DNA of 64,000 nucleotides from Frateuria_A sp051900425 (GCF_051900425.1 NZ_JBHZGK010000001.1:372001-436000), one strand, 5' to 3'. Shown: positions 1 to 7,556, numbered from the stretch's first letter. The notes: a model not told the origin generated them from the letters alone. Translations and numbers: made by a program.

Positions 1-412
1 GGGTAGAGCAGCGCGCTTCCTGCGCGCACTTTTCGGCGGAACCAAGGCCGAGGCGAAAAGCCGGAGCGAAAGGCCGGAGCAAAAGGCCGGAGCAAAAGGC
101 CGGAGCGAAAGGCCGGAGCGAAAGGCCGGAGCGAAAGGCCGGAGCGAAAGGCCGGAGCGAAAGGCCGGAGCGAAAGGCCGGAGCGAAAGGCCGGAGCGAA
201 AGGCCGGAGCGAAAGGCCGGAGCGAAAGCATGGACTTTGCGGTGAACCGGCTCCCTCGCCCCTCCGGGGAGAGGGTTGGGGTGAGGGGCCGGGGCCCGCC
301 TCGAGCTTCCACCTGTGACTCTGACGTCCGCCAAAGCGGCAATCTGCCGCAAGCGCCCCGGCGCCTTGCCGTGGGGTCTATCCTTGCAGGCTGGTGGTTG
401 CGCGGGCCGGTA
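1..412. repeat. Gene-free composite repeat element at window start
   Basis: No convincing gene lies here. The stretch starts with a short palindromic block (GCGCGCTTCCTGCGCGC), then a 13-bp tandem array, then a copy of the CTCCC...GGGGAGAGGG family at about 251-288, and then about 120 bases of unremarkable sequence before ctaG. Both flanks of the tandem array recur at about 11690-11840, so this is one copy of a dispersed composite element. An open frame from 230 runs into ctaG, but its first 61 codons translate repeat DNA and look spurious. Confidence 0.75.
61..228. repeat. 13-bp tandem repeat, 13 copies (unit CCGGAGCGAAAGG)
   Basis: Units start at 61, 74, 87, 100 and so on every 13 bases to 217; the last unit lacks one base. 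The second and third units carry CCGGAGCAAAAGG (one G to A change) and the others are identical. Degenerate copies precede the array at about 44-60. A non-expanded version of the same region is at about 11745-11782 (GGAGCGAAAGG, AGAAGCGAAAGG), so the array probably grew by slippage within a pre-existing element. Confidence 0.95.
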
Positions 413-1264
413 ATGGCGCTGTTGCTCAAATGGATCGTGCCGTGGGAGTTCTCGTGGGTGTTCCTCGCGAGCTTCCTCGTGGCCGCGGTGCTGTACTGGC
501 GTGGCTCGCGCGCGCTCGGCGTGAGCCTGGCCCGGCGCCTGTCGTTCTGGAGCGGCATGGCGATCATCTACCTGTCGCTGCACACCTACCTGGATTACTA
601 CGCGGAGCACGAGTTCTTCATGCACCGCATCCAGCAGGTGCTGCTGCATCATCTCGCGCCGTTGCTGGTGGTCGCCTCCTACCCGGGGTCGGTGCTGCGC
701 GCGGGCCTGCCGCTGGAGTGGCGCGCGCGGGTGCTGCGCCCGGTGCAGCAGTCGGCGCCATGGCGCGCGGTGAGCGCGGTACTGTTCAACCCGGCGCTGG
801 CGACGTTCCTGTTCATCGCCTTCATCCTGATCTGGCTGATCCCGGCGATGCAGACGCTGGCGATGCTGGACTGGCGCATCTACCGCTTCATGAACTGGAC
901 GATGCTCGGCAGCGGCTTCATCTACTGGGCGCTGGTGCTGGACCACCGGCCCCGTCCGCCGGGGCGGATGATCCCGGGGCTGCGGGTGCTGTCGCCGGCG
1001 ATCACGATGTCGCCGCAGATCCTGGCGGGCGCGATCATCACGTTTTCCAAGACCGATCTGTATCCGATCTTCGAAATCTGCGGACGCGCGTTCACGTTCA
1101 ACGTGTTGACCGGCCAGATGGTCGGCGGCGTGATCACCTGGGTGCCGGCGGCCATGATCGAATCGGTGGGCGCCTTGCTGGCCCTGCGCCAGTGGCTGGC
1201 GCTGTCGCGGCGCGGGCGCATCCGGCGAGAGCACCGCGCGCCGCCGCGTCCGGCACGCACATAG
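413..1264 (+). CDS. ctaG: Cytochrome c oxidase assembly factor CtaG (caa3 type)
   Basis: Predicted polytopic inner-membrane protein of 283 residues, similar to the caa3-type CtaG family (PF09678). That family helps assemble copper centres of heme-copper oxidases and is unrelated to the Cox11-type CtaG. About seven hydrophobic segments are visible, with polar motifs typical of the family near residues 55-75 (LDYYAEHEFFMHRIQQVLLH). The ATG at 413 is preferred because an upstream in-frame ATG at 230 lies in repeat DNA and would add 61 unrelated residues. It converges with the PCuAC and Sco genes, which supply copper to the same oxidases, so the three are a functional neighbourhood. Family call fairly sure; exact oxidase partner unknown. 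Confidence 0.85.
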   Translation: MALLLKWIVPWEFSWVFLASFLVAAVLYWRGSRALGVSLARRLSFWSGMAIIYLSLHTYLDYYAEHEFFMHRIQQVLLHHLAPLLVVASYPGSVLRAGLPLEWRARVLRPVQQSAPWRAVSAVLFNPALATFLFIAFILIWLIPAMQTLAMLDWRIYRFMNWTMLGSGFIYWALVLDHRPRPPGRMIPGLRVLSPAITMSPQILAGAIITFSKTDLYPIFEICGRAFTFNVLTGQMVGGVITWVPAAMIESVGALLALRQWLALSRRGRIRREHRAPPRPART

Positions 1265-1292
1265 GCGGCGGCCCGCCGCCTCTCGCCGCACA

Positions 1293-1322
1293 TCGGAGGT
1301 GGGTCGAAGCCCACCCTGGACG
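1293..1322. repeat. Copy of the GGTGGGCT...AGCCCACC repeat family
   Basis: GGTGGGTCGAAGCCCACC forms a short palindrome in the 61-base gap between the convergent ctaG and PCuAC genes. The same family appears at 31270-31332 and 32279-32347. It directly abuts the stop codon of the PCuAC gene and may serve as a hairpin between the two convergent transcripts. Confidence 0.6.
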
Positions 1323-1325
1323 GGA

Positions 1326-1766
1326 CTACAGCGCGTTTGCCGGCTTGGCGAGGAACCCGGTGGCCAGCGTGCTGCCGTCGGCGAAGTGCAGCGTGATCTG
1401 CACCGTCTGGCCCGGCTGCACCGGCTTGACCGCGTCCATCAACATGAAGTGGTAGCCACCCGGCGCGAGCGCGACCTCGCCGTGCGCCGGCACGGTGAGC
1501 CGGTCGACCATGCGCATGCGCCCCATGCCCGTATCGGTGGAGCTCTCGTGGAGCATCACGCTGCCGTAGGCCGCGCTGCTGGCGCCATCGAGCACGGCCG
1601 GCTGATCGCCATCGTTGCGCAGGGTCACGTAGCCGCCGGCGGGCAGGCTGGCGGGCATCACGCGGATCCAGGCATGGCCGGCATGCACCTGATCGGCCTG
1701 GCCTGCATGGGCGGCACTGGCGCCGAGCAGCCCGGCGAGCAGCAGCGGCAGGTAGCGAAGGGTCAT
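1326..1766 (-). CDS. Periplasmic copper chaperone PCuAC (DUF461)
   Basis: A 146-residue periplasmic copper(I)-binding protein that delivers copper to the CuA site of cytochrome oxidase. Residues 1-22 form a signal peptide (MTLRYLPLLLAGLLGASAAHA). The family metal motif H-x10-M-x21-H-x-M is present exactly as His73, Met84, His106 and Met108. The ATG overlaps the TGA of the upstream Sco gene by four bases (1763-1766), so the two are translationally coupled. PCuAC and Sco act in series in CuA maturation, which fits the pairing. High confidence. Confidence 0.93.
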   Translation of the reverse strand: MTLRYLPLLLAGLLGASAAHAGQADQVHAGHAWIRVMPASLPAGGYVTLRNDGDQPAVLDGASSAAYGSVMLHESSTDTGMGRMRMVDRLTVPAHGEVALAPGGYHFMLMDAVKPVQPGQTVQITLHFADGSTLATGFLAKPANAL

Positions 1767-2365
1767 GTTCCGGTTTCCAGCAGCAGGTAAAGGTCGTGGA
1801 CGAGGTCGTCCTGCGAGGCGGCCGGCGTGGCGAGCAGGCGCGCCCGTCCCTGGCGGTCGAACAGGTAGATCGCCGAGCTGTGGCTGACCTCGTACTGGCC
1901 GTTCGCCTGGGACGGCTCGCGGGTGAACGCGGAGCGATAGCGCTTGCTCAGTGCTTCCAACGCCCGTGGTGTGCCGGTCAGGCCGACCGCGCGCTTGTCG
2001 AAGGCATTGACGTAGGCGTGCATGATCGCCGGCGTGTCGCGCGCGGGGTCGACGCTGACGAACAGGATGCGCGCGCCGTCCGCCTTGGGACCCACCCGCT
2101 GCAGCACGGCGTGCAGGTGCGCCAGCGTGAGCGGACAGACGTCCGGGCAGTGCGTGTAGCCGAAATAAAGCAGCACCACCTTGCCGCGGTAGTCCTCGCC
2201 CGTGACCGGCTTGCCGTTGTCGTCGGTGAGCTGGAAGGCGAGGTCGGGCATGTGCCCGCTGATGTTGGTCAGCCGCCAGGGCAGGGCCTCCTCGCGGTGG
2301 CAGGCGGCCAGCAACAGGGCGGCGCCCAGCAGCAGGACGAGGCGGGCCAGGCGCAAGGGCTTCAT
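1763..2365 (-). CDS. SCO1/SenC family copper chaperone lipoprotein
   Basis: A 200-residue thioredoxin-fold protein of the SCO1/SenC/PrrC family, anchored on the periplasmic face. The start at 2365 gives a lipoprotein signal with lipobox LAAC (Cys22). A start seven codons upstream is possible but moves the basic n-region away from the start. The copper-binding CPDVC motif is at Cys73 and Cys77, and the distal histidine ligand is His162 (EVSHSSAIYLFD). It is thought to reduce and load the CuA site together with PCuAC, whose gene overlaps its stop codon. It diverges from the DUF423 gene, with about 70 bases for both promoters. Confidence 0.93.
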   Translation of the reverse strand: MKPLRLARLVLLLGAALLLAACHREEALPWRLTNISGHMPDLAFQLTDDNGKPVTGEDYRGKVVLLYFGYTHCPDVCPLTLAHLHAVLQRVGPKADGARILFVSVDPARDTPAIMHAYVNAFDKRAVGLTGTPRALEALSKRYRSAFTREPSQANGQYEVSHSSAIYLFDRQGRARLLATPAASQDDLVHDLYLLLETGT

Positions 2366-2436
2366 GCAAGAATCCGGGCAATGCATCCTGCCAGCATACG
2401 CCACGCGGCCTTGCCGGCGCCGCCGACGAGGAACCC

Positions 2437-2832
2437 ATGCGACAACCTGTCCCCGCCTTGACGCGTGCGATGCCCTGGCTGGTCGGCGTGGCCGGCGCCA
2501 GCGCGGTGCTGCTGGGCGCGTTCGGCGCGCACGCGCTGCGCGGCGTGCTCGGTGCCGGCGAACGCGAGCTCTGGCATACCGCCTCGCAGTACCACTTCTG
2601 GCATGCACTGGCGCTGGCGATTGCCTGCCTGGCGCCGGCGGGCAAGGCGCGTCGCTGTGCGCTGGCCGCCTTCGCCGTCGGCATCGTGCTGTTCTGCGGC
2701 AGCCTTTACGCGCTGGCGTTGGGCGCGCCGCGCTGGTACGGCGCGATCACGCCGCTGGGCGGGCTTGCCTTCATCGCCGGGTGGATCGCGCTGGGACTGG
2801 CCTTTCATCGCACGGACAAGGCCGCGTCATAA
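2437..2832 (+). CDS. DUF423 family membrane protein (YgdD-like)
   Basis: A 131-residue inner-membrane protein with about four transmembrane helices. It matches the DUF423 family (E. coli YgdD) in length and in the GAFGAHAL motif near residues 27-34, followed by a WHTASQYHFWHALAL stretch. Function unknown in the family. It is divergently transcribed from the Sco gene, and the next gene downstream starts within about 30 bases on the same strand. Confidence 0.88.
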   Translation: MRQPVPALTRAMPWLVGVAGASAVLLGAFGAHALRGVLGAGERELWHTASQYHFWHALALAIACLAPAGKARRCALAAFAVGIVLFCGSLYALALGAPRWYGAITPLGGLAFIAGWIALGLAFHRTDKAAS

Positions 2833-2839
2833 CCGCGTC

Positions 2840-3244
2840 ATGCCCCGGCGCGAAGCTGCGGGCATGCGCCAACCTCTCTCCCTAAGGCAATCGCTGCGTC
2901 GACTCGATGGTCGCGCAGGGTTCGCTGCCACGTTCCTGGCAGCGGCGACGCTCACCGGTGTTGCGATGCCGCCTTCGAGCGAGGCGCCGCCCAAACAACT
3001 GGTGCGCTGGACCGATGGCAACCACGATTGGCTGCTCGTCGCCGATCGCCAGCACGACCGTATCCAGGCCTACGACGCACGCGACGGACGTCCGCTGAGG
3101 GTGCTGGACCGGCGTTCCGGTCTTGCCGATGTCGACCGGATGGTGCTCGAAGGGCATTGGCTGGTGGTGCTTGGCAGCGACGGAGCAAAGCGGGTGCGGC
3201 TACCGGAACTGCGACCGCAGCCGTTGGTGCAGGCAGCGCGCTGA
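2840..3244 (+). CDS. Hypothetical secreted protein
   Basis: A protein of 134 residues from the ATG at 2840, or 126 from the ATG at 2864. It has a weakly hydrophobic stretch near the N-terminus (AGFAATFLAAATLTGVAM) that could be a signal peptide, then a mainly beta-strand-like region with repeating short hydrophobic stretches (WLLVADRQHDRIQAYDARDG), reminiscent of one or two beta-propeller blades. I do not recognise a family. It follows the DUF423 gene by 7 to 31 bases and may share its transcript. Downstream is a palindromic repeat (3252-3314). Confidence 0.55.
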   Translation: MPRREAAGMRQPLSLRQSLRRLDGRAGFAATFLAAATLTGVAMPPSSEAPPKQLVRWTDGNHDWLLVADRQHDRIQAYDARDGRPLRVLDRRSGLADVDRMVLEGHWLVVLGSDGAKRVRLPELRPQPLVQAAR

Positions 3245-3251
3245 GAGTTTC

Positions 3252-3314
3252 CTGTAGGAGCGCCCTCGGGCGCGACCGTGACGTTCGCGGTCGCGCCCAA
3301 GTGCGCTCCTACAG
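3252..3314. repeat. Palindromic repeat, TAGGAGCGC family
   Basis: Left arm CTGTAGGAGCGC and right arm GCGCTCCTACAG are perfect complements, with an inner GGGCGCGACCGTG/CGGTCGCGCCC pair, so the 63 bases can form a long hairpin. Other copies are at 41293-41373, 49300-49371 and 56778-56881. It lies between convergent genes. Confidence 0.85.
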
Positions 3315-3325
3315 GGGATGCGCGT

Positions 3326-3529
3326 TCAACGGGTATCCGTGTCCGATTCGTCGTCCGTCACCGGCTTGCTGGTGCCGGCCTTCAACCGGCCCGACTTGCG
3401 CAGCGCATCGCGCAGCACGTACTCGATCTGCGCATTGACGCTGCGCAATTCGTCGTCGGACCAGCGCTGCATGGCTTCGAGCACGCTTGCGCTGATCCGC
3501 AGCGGATAGGCTTTCTTCTGCGCCGGCAT
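3326..3529 (-). CDS. Small Arc/MetJ-type ribbon-helix-helix protein
   Basis: A 67-residue protein with the pattern of a ribbon-helix-helix fold: an N-terminal strand KAYPLRISASVLEAMQRW, a first helix, then SVNAQIEYVLRDALRKSGR as a second helix. This resembles the Arc-like DNA-binding domain. It is the last gene of a unit with a 25-residue membrane peptide (ends 3534) and the SPFH protein (ends 3625). It could be an autoregulator of that unit acting at the palindromes near 4500-4540; that is inference. The acidic tail (DDESDTDTR) is disordered. Confidence 0.7.
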   Translation of the reverse strand: MPAQKKAYPLRISASVLEAMQRWSDDELRSVNAQIEYVLRDALRKSGRLKAGTSKPVTDDESDTDTR

Positions 3530-3533
3530 CGAC

Positions 3534-3611
3534 TCAGTCGCGCTTGCGCCGCGCGGCGACCGCCACGGCGATGATCAGGATCACGACGATGACAGGAATG
3601 GCGTAGCTCAT
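3534..3611 (-). CDS. 25-residue single-span membrane peptide
   Basis: An ATG at 3611 opens a 25-codon frame, MSYAIPVIVVILIIAVAVAA followed by a basic RRKRD tail: one transmembrane helix with a positively charged C-terminus. A possible ribosome-binding sequence (GGGAGAACATGCG) precedes it. It sits 13 bases after the SPFH stop and four bases before the ribbon-helix-helix start. Tight packing and the clean membrane/basic composition suggest a real small protein, perhaps a partner of the SPFH protein. No family recognised. Confidence 0.5.
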   Translation of the reverse strand: MSYAIPVIVVILIIAVAVAARRKRD

Positions 3612-3624
3612 CGCATGTTCTCCC

Positions 3625-4491
3625 TCAGCCGTACAGCGTGCCGGTGTTGACCACCGCCTGAGTGCCACGCTCGCCGCAGAGCACCACCAGCAGGTTGCTG
3701 ACCATGGCCGCCTTGCGCTCTTCGTCCAGCTCGACCACGCCACGGCGGCTCAACTGGTCCAGTGCCATCTCGACCATGCTCACCGCGCCTTCGACGATAC
3801 GGGTGCGGGCGGCGATGATCGCGCCGGCCTGCTGGCGCTGCAGCATCGCCTGGGCGATTTCCTGCGCGTAGGCCAGGTGGCTGATGCGCGCCTCGATCAC
3901 CTGCACGCCGGCCTGTTCCAGCCGCGCCTGGATTTCGTCGCGCAGGTGGTTGTTGATCACCTCGCCGTGGCTGCGCAGCGAGGGCTGGCCGTCCTCGTGG
4001 GCGTCGTAGGGGTAGCTCTGCGCCATCTGGCGCAGCGCGGACTCGCTCTGGATGTGCACGAAATTCTCGTAGTCCTCGACGCGGAACACGGCTTCGGCGG
4101 TGTCGATCACCTGCCAGACCACCACCGCGGCGATCTCGATGGGGTTGCCGTCGTTGTCGTTGACCTTGAGCTTGCCGCTTTCGAAGTTGCGCACGCGCAG
4201 CGAAAGCCGGCGCTTGGCATAGAACGGGTTGGTCCAGCGCAGGCCTTCCTCGCGCACGCTGCCGGCGTAGCGGCCGAACAGCTGCATCACCTGCGCCTCG
4301 TTGGGCGCAACCTGGAAAAACCCCTTCAGCAGGAACCCGGTAAATGCCAGCAGCAACATGCCGGGGATCACGTGCGGCGCCGGTTGCGCCCCATCGGCGC
4401 TCACCAGCAGCACGACGCCGATGGCCGCCAACACCAGGCAGACCCCGATGAAAGGAATGCCGGCGATCGAAAAACCCTTGCGTTCGTTCAT
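3625..4491 (-). CDS. SPFH/band-7 domain membrane protein
   Basis: A 288-residue protein with two N-terminal transmembrane segments (about 8-30 and 41-58), then an SPFH/prohibitin-type domain starting at FFQVAPNEAQVMQLFGRYAG and running to about residue 210. An alpha-helical region follows (AQEIAQAMLQRQQAGAIIAA). Such proteins oligomerise at the inner membrane and scaffold membrane microdomains or proteases. The promoter region upstream has two symmetric elements, and an ATG with a strong GGGAGGT Shine-Dalgarno sits at 4491. It is followed by the 25-residue peptide and the ribbon-helix-helix gene. Family call sure; role unknown. Confidence 0.88.
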   Translation of the reverse strand: MNERKGFSIAGIPFIGVCLVLAAIGVVLLVSADGAQPAPHVIPGMLLLAFTGFLLKGFFQVAPNEAQVMQLFGRYAGSVREEGLRWTNPFYAKRRLSLRVRNFESGKLKVNDNDGNPIEIAAVVVWQVIDTAEAVFRVEDYENFVHIQSESALRQMAQSYPYDAHEDGQPSLRSHGEVINNHLRDEIQARLEQAGVQVIEARISHLAYAQEIAQAMLQRQQAGAIIAARTRIVEGAVSMVEMALDQLSRRGVVELDEERKAAMVSNLLVVLCGERGTQAVVNTGTLYG

Positions 4492-4499
4492 GACGCTAC

Positions 4500-4546
4500 C
4501 TCCCTAAGGTGTAGGGAGTAGATATCAAAAACATATCACCTTGCAA
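4500..4546 (-). promoter_or_regulatory. Promoter and palindromic operators of the SPFH unit
   Basis: On the minus strand TTGCAA (4546-4541), a 16-base spacer and TATCTA (4524-4519) make a sigma-70-like promoter. The spacer and -10 contain TGATAT repeated 11 bases apart, also readable as an imperfect palindrome GATATC/GATAT. Just downstream, CTCCCTA-N5-TAGGGAG (4518-4512 and 4506-4500) is a perfect 7-bp inverted repeat that spans the likely transcription start and includes most of the Shine-Dalgarno sequence. This looks like an operator; the bound regulator is unknown. Confidence 0.5.
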
Positions 4547-4552
4547 GTGCTG

Positions 4553-6100
4553 TCAGTGGCCCGGTCCCGCCCCGCTGCCGCCCGAGCTGCCGCCGGCACT
4601 GCCGCCCGGGCCTCCGCCCGGTCCCGACGAACCACCGCCGGCGGGCAGGCTGAGGTCGGCCCCGGGCACGGCCTGGCGGATGTGCAAATTGCCGAACAGC
4701 TGGGTCGTGGCGGCGAAATGCCAGGGGTCGCCGTCGCCGCTGGCCAGCGCCAGGTGCGTGCTGTCGAAATGCCGCAGCGCGGCGTCGAAGCTCTGCCATC
4801 GTCCATGCACCCAGGCCTGGACCCATTCGTGCGGGATGAACAACTGCGAGGCGCCCGCAAACCGGTCGGCGTACACCATGCCCGTGACCACCCGGGCAGG
4901 TATGCCCTGCGCCCGTGCCATCGCCGCCAGCAACACGGCGTATTCGGTGCAATCGCCTTCGCGGCTGTTCACCACTTCCAGCGCCGAGGCATAGCCGACG
5001 TCCAGACCATGGCCGGTGATGTAGTTGCTGACGAACTGGCGCAGCCGGCGCATGCGCTGCAGGTCGTCGTGCGCGCCGCCCACCGCCTGCGTGGCCAGGC
5101 GCCGGATCGCCGGCGCGTCGGACTGCAGCCAAGCGTTGGGCTGCGTGTCGGTCGGCCGTGGCGGCGCCTGCCGGCCGGCGTGGGAGGTGCCCACGTCCAG
5201 CATCCAGTCGGTGCCACCCAGCGGGGTGACCTGTTGCTCGTCGGTGGTGATGAAGGGCTGGCCGATGTTGCCGCTGATGCGGATGCGGTAGCGCATCGGC
5301 ACGGCGCGAACGTAAGCGGGAAGCCAGCGCGGCGAATCGACCGTGGCCGCACGCAGCATGTCCACCGGCTGGTTGGGCGCCAGCGCGCAGGCGCGGTCGC
5401 AGGCGAGCATTTCCATGGGTTGGCCGAGCAGGCTCATCAGACCCTTGCGGGCGATCCCCTCGCCGTCGACCCACAGATCGAGCGTCTGGCGCCCACGCGC
5501 CAGTGAGAGCGTCTGGCGCTGGTGACTCAGGCGCACGGGACCGTCGGGCAGGGCCACGGTCTCCTCGCCCAGCACATCTACCCGTACGTGCACGACCTGC
5601 TGGCTGGAGGGGTCGAACTCGTGCAACTGGTAGTGGGTGCCCGGCGCGCGCCCGGCGGCGACGGTGGCCAGGCGCTGGCCTTCGGCAAGCAGGGCATCGC
5701 CTGGCCAATTCATCGAGGTGATGGTGGTCTGGCCGCCCACCGTGGTGGTGACGCGGTAGCGTCCGGTGTCTTCGGGGACGGCTTCGACCGTGCTGTCCAT
5801 CGACGACATCCGCGTGCGCGAGGCGAAGCCCAGGGGTTCGCCCTCCGGCCCTTCGACGCTCTGGCTCATGTTGCCCAGATGCATGGGCTTGCCGGAGCGG
5901 CTCAGGTCCAGCGACAGCGTCTGCGTGGTGGTGAGGATGTCGCCGTCGCGCACGCGGTCGATCTGGACGTGGCCGACCTTGCGGCCGCCGAGCAGGACGG
6001 TCATCCACTCGGTCTGCACCGGTACGGCCGCTTGCGCGGAACTACAGATGCCCAGCCAGATCGCAGGCACCAAGCTGAGCAGAACGCGTCGCATGGTCAT
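4553..6100 (-). CDS. Transglutaminase-like domain protein, secreted
   Basis: A 515-residue exported protein with a signal peptide (about residues 1-25, ending AQA). An N-terminal beta-rich region is followed by a transglutaminase-like core at about 340-450: the nucleophile is in REGDCTEYAVLL (Cys384), the histidine in FIPHEWVQAW and the aspartate in SFDAA. The C-terminus is a low-complexity Gly/Ser/Pro tail of about 30 residues. Proteins of this type are predicted periplasmic cysteine peptidases or cross-linkers; substrate unknown. A second start two codons in is equally possible. It shares the gap upstream with the divergent purT. Confidence 0.82.
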   Translation of the reverse strand: MTMRRVLLSLVPAIWLGICSSAQAAVPVQTEWMTVLLGGRKVGHVQIDRVRDGDILTTTQTLSLDLSRSGKPMHLGNMSQSVEGPEGEPLGFASRTRMSSMDSTVEAVPEDTGRYRVTTTVGGQTTITSMNWPGDALLAEGQRLATVAAGRAPGTHYQLHEFDPSSQQVVHVRVDVLGEETVALPDGPVRLSHQRQTLSLARGRQTLDLWVDGEGIARKGLMSLLGQPMEMLACDRACALAPNQPVDMLRAATVDSPRWLPAYVRAVPMRYRIRISGNIGQPFITTDEQQVTPLGGTDWMLDVGTSHAGRQAPPRPTDTQPNAWLQSDAPAIRRLATQAVGGAHDDLQRMRRLRQFVSNYITGHGLDVGYASALEVVNSREGDCTEYAVLLAAMARAQGIPARVVTGMVYADRFAGASQLFIPHEWVQAWVHGRWQSFDAALRHFDSTHLALASGDGDPWHFAATTQLFGNLHIRQAVPGADLSLPAGGGSSGPGGGPGGSAGGSSGGSGAGPGH

Positions 6101-6172
6101 TCCCGGGGATGGATGACGCTCCCAGTGGAACCGTTGGCCGAGCTGGCGTCAATGCGCAGTGCAGCGTAGCCC

Positions 6173-6178
6173 TACAAT
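6173..6178 (+). promoter_or_regulatory. -10-like element upstream of purT
   Basis: TACAAT followed directly by GCGCGCC lies 27 bases before the purT ATG. No good -35 hexamer is visible at the right distance. A -10-like hexamer followed by GCGC recurs upstream of several genes in this window. Confidence 0.35.
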
Positions 6179-6205
6179 GCGCGCCAATCTTCCAGGGAGC
6201 TTTCC

Positions 6206-7387
6206 ATGAAGCCTTTCGGCACGCCGCTTTCCGATCACGCCGTGCGCGTCCTGCTGCTCGGTTCGGGTGAGCTGGGCAAGGAAGTGGCGATCGAACTGCA
6301 GCGCTTCGGCGTCGAGGTCATCGCGGTCGACCGCTATGCCGATGCGCCCGCGATGCAGGTGGCGCACCGCAGCCACGTCATCGACATGCTCGATGGCGCG
6401 GCGCTGCGTGCGCTGATCGCGCACGAGAAGCCGGATCTGGTGGTCCCCGAGATCGAGGCCATCCACACACCGACGCTGGTCGAGCTGGAGAAGGAGGGCC
6501 TGCGTGTGATCCCGACCGCACGCGCTGCCTGGCTGACGATGGACCGCGAAGGCATCCGCCGTCTCGCCGCCGAGGAGCTCGGCCTGCCGACCTCGCCCTA
6601 CCGCTTCTGCGACACGCTGGCGGAGTACCTCGCGGCGGCCGAGACGATCGGTTACCCGTTCGTGGTCAAGCCGGTGATGAGTTCGTCGGGCAAGGGACAG
6701 AGCACGGTGCGCGCTGCCGCCGAACTGGAGGAGGCCTGGGATTACGCGCAGTCCGGCGGGCGCGCCGGGCAGGGGCGGGTGATCGTCGAGGGCTTCGTGG
6801 ATTTCGACTACGAGATCACGCTGCTCACCGTGCGCCACGTCGACGGCACCAGCTTCTGCCTGCCGATCGGCCACCGCCAGGAGCATGGCGACTACCGCGA
6901 ATCGTGGCAGCCGCAGCCGATGAGCGAGGCGGCGCTGGCGGAGGCGCAGCGCCAGGCGGCGGCGATCACCCGGGCGCTGGGCGGCTGGGGCGTGTTCGGC
7001 GTGGAGTTCTTCGTCAGGGGCGACCGCGTGATCTTCTCTGAGGTCAGTCCGCGTCCGCACGACACCGGACTGGTGACGCTGGTGTCGCAGGAACTGTCGG
7101 AGTTCGCGTTGCACGCACGGGCCATTCTCGGTCTTCCGATCCCGGTGATCCGCCAATGGGGGCCGTCGGCCTCGTGCGCGGTGCTGGTCGAGGGCGAGGG
7201 CCGCCATCCGCGCTATCACGGCGTGGCCGAAGCGCTGGCCGAGCCGGACACGCAGTTGCGCATCTTCGGCAAGCCGGAGGTGAAGGGGCGCCGGCGCATG
7301 GCGGTGACGCTCGCGCGGGACGTCGACGTCGAGGCCGCGCGCGCCAAGGCGGTGCGCGCGGCGGCGTGCCTGAAGGTCGAGCTGTGA
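6206..7387 (+). CDS. purT: Formate-dependent GAR transformylase PurT
   Basis: A 393-residue cytoplasmic ATP-grasp enzyme that makes formylglycinamide ribonucleotide from GAR, formate and ATP in purine synthesis. The N-terminal Rossmann-like part carries LLLGSGELGKEVAIELQRFG (about 16-35). The ATP-grasp region has KPVMSSSGKGQSTV (about 155-168) and the metal-binding VFGVEFFV...IFSEVSPRPHDTGLVT (about 262-292). Length matches E. coli PurT (392). The start has AGGGAGC nine bases upstream. It appears monocistronic, followed by a repeat-filled gap. Confidence 0.97.
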   Translation: MKPFGTPLSDHAVRVLLLGSGELGKEVAIELQRFGVEVIAVDRYADAPAMQVAHRSHVIDMLDGAALRALIAHEKPDLVVPEIEAIHTPTLVELEKEGLRVIPTARAAWLTMDREGIRRLAAEELGLPTSPYRFCDTLAEYLAAAETIGYPFVVKPVMSSSGKGQSTVRAAAELEEAWDYAQSGGRAGQGRVIVEGFVDFDYEITLLTVRHVDGTSFCLPIGHRQEHGDYRESWQPQPMSEAALAEAQRQAAAITRALGGWGVFGVEFFVRGDRVIFSEVSPRPHDTGLVTLVSQELSEFALHARAILGLPIPVIRQWGPSASCAVLVEGEGRHPRYHGVAEALAEPDTQLRIFGKPEVKGRRRMAVTLARDVDVEAARAKAVRAAACLKVEL

Positions 7388-7406
7388 TCAAGCGTGTCGG
7401 ATGCCG

Positions 7407-7444
7407 CTCCCTCTCCCCTTCGGGGAGAGGGCTGGGGTGAGGGG
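7407..7444. repeat. CTCCCTCTCCCC...GGGGTGAGGGG repeat copy
   Basis: CTCCCTCTCCCCTTCGGGGAGAGGG is a strong hairpin followed by CTGGGGTGAGGGG. The same family appears at 251-288 and 11800-11837, and in inverted orientation at 7521-7556. The two copies here face each other and can fold back over the roughly 150-base gap between purT and the next gene. Confidence 0.85.
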
Positions 7445-7520
7445 ATAAGGCTTGCGGGAAATCCCGGGCAAGCCTTTTCTGGAGGGCGCCTTCTCCACTG
7501 TGCTTCCCGGCGAGCCCCGG

Positions 7521-7556
7521 CCCCTCACCCCAACCTTCTCCCCGGGGGAGAGGGAG
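7521..7556. repeat. Inverted partner of the 7407-7444 repeat
   Basis: CCCCTCACCCCAACC followed by TTCTCCCCGGGGGAGAGGGAG is the reverse complement of the copy at 7407-7444, with small differences. The pair forms a large imperfect foldback between purT and the FMN glutamate-synthase-like gene. Confidence 0.85.

Noticed and set aside
61..228. Possible CRISPR array at the window start
   Set aside because: The units are contiguous 13-mers with no unique spacers, and no cas gene is nearby. It is a simple tandem repeat.
230..412. 61-codon N-terminal extension of ctaG
   Set aside because: It translates repeat DNA, is unlike the membrane protein that follows, and the ATG at 413 gives the expected family length.
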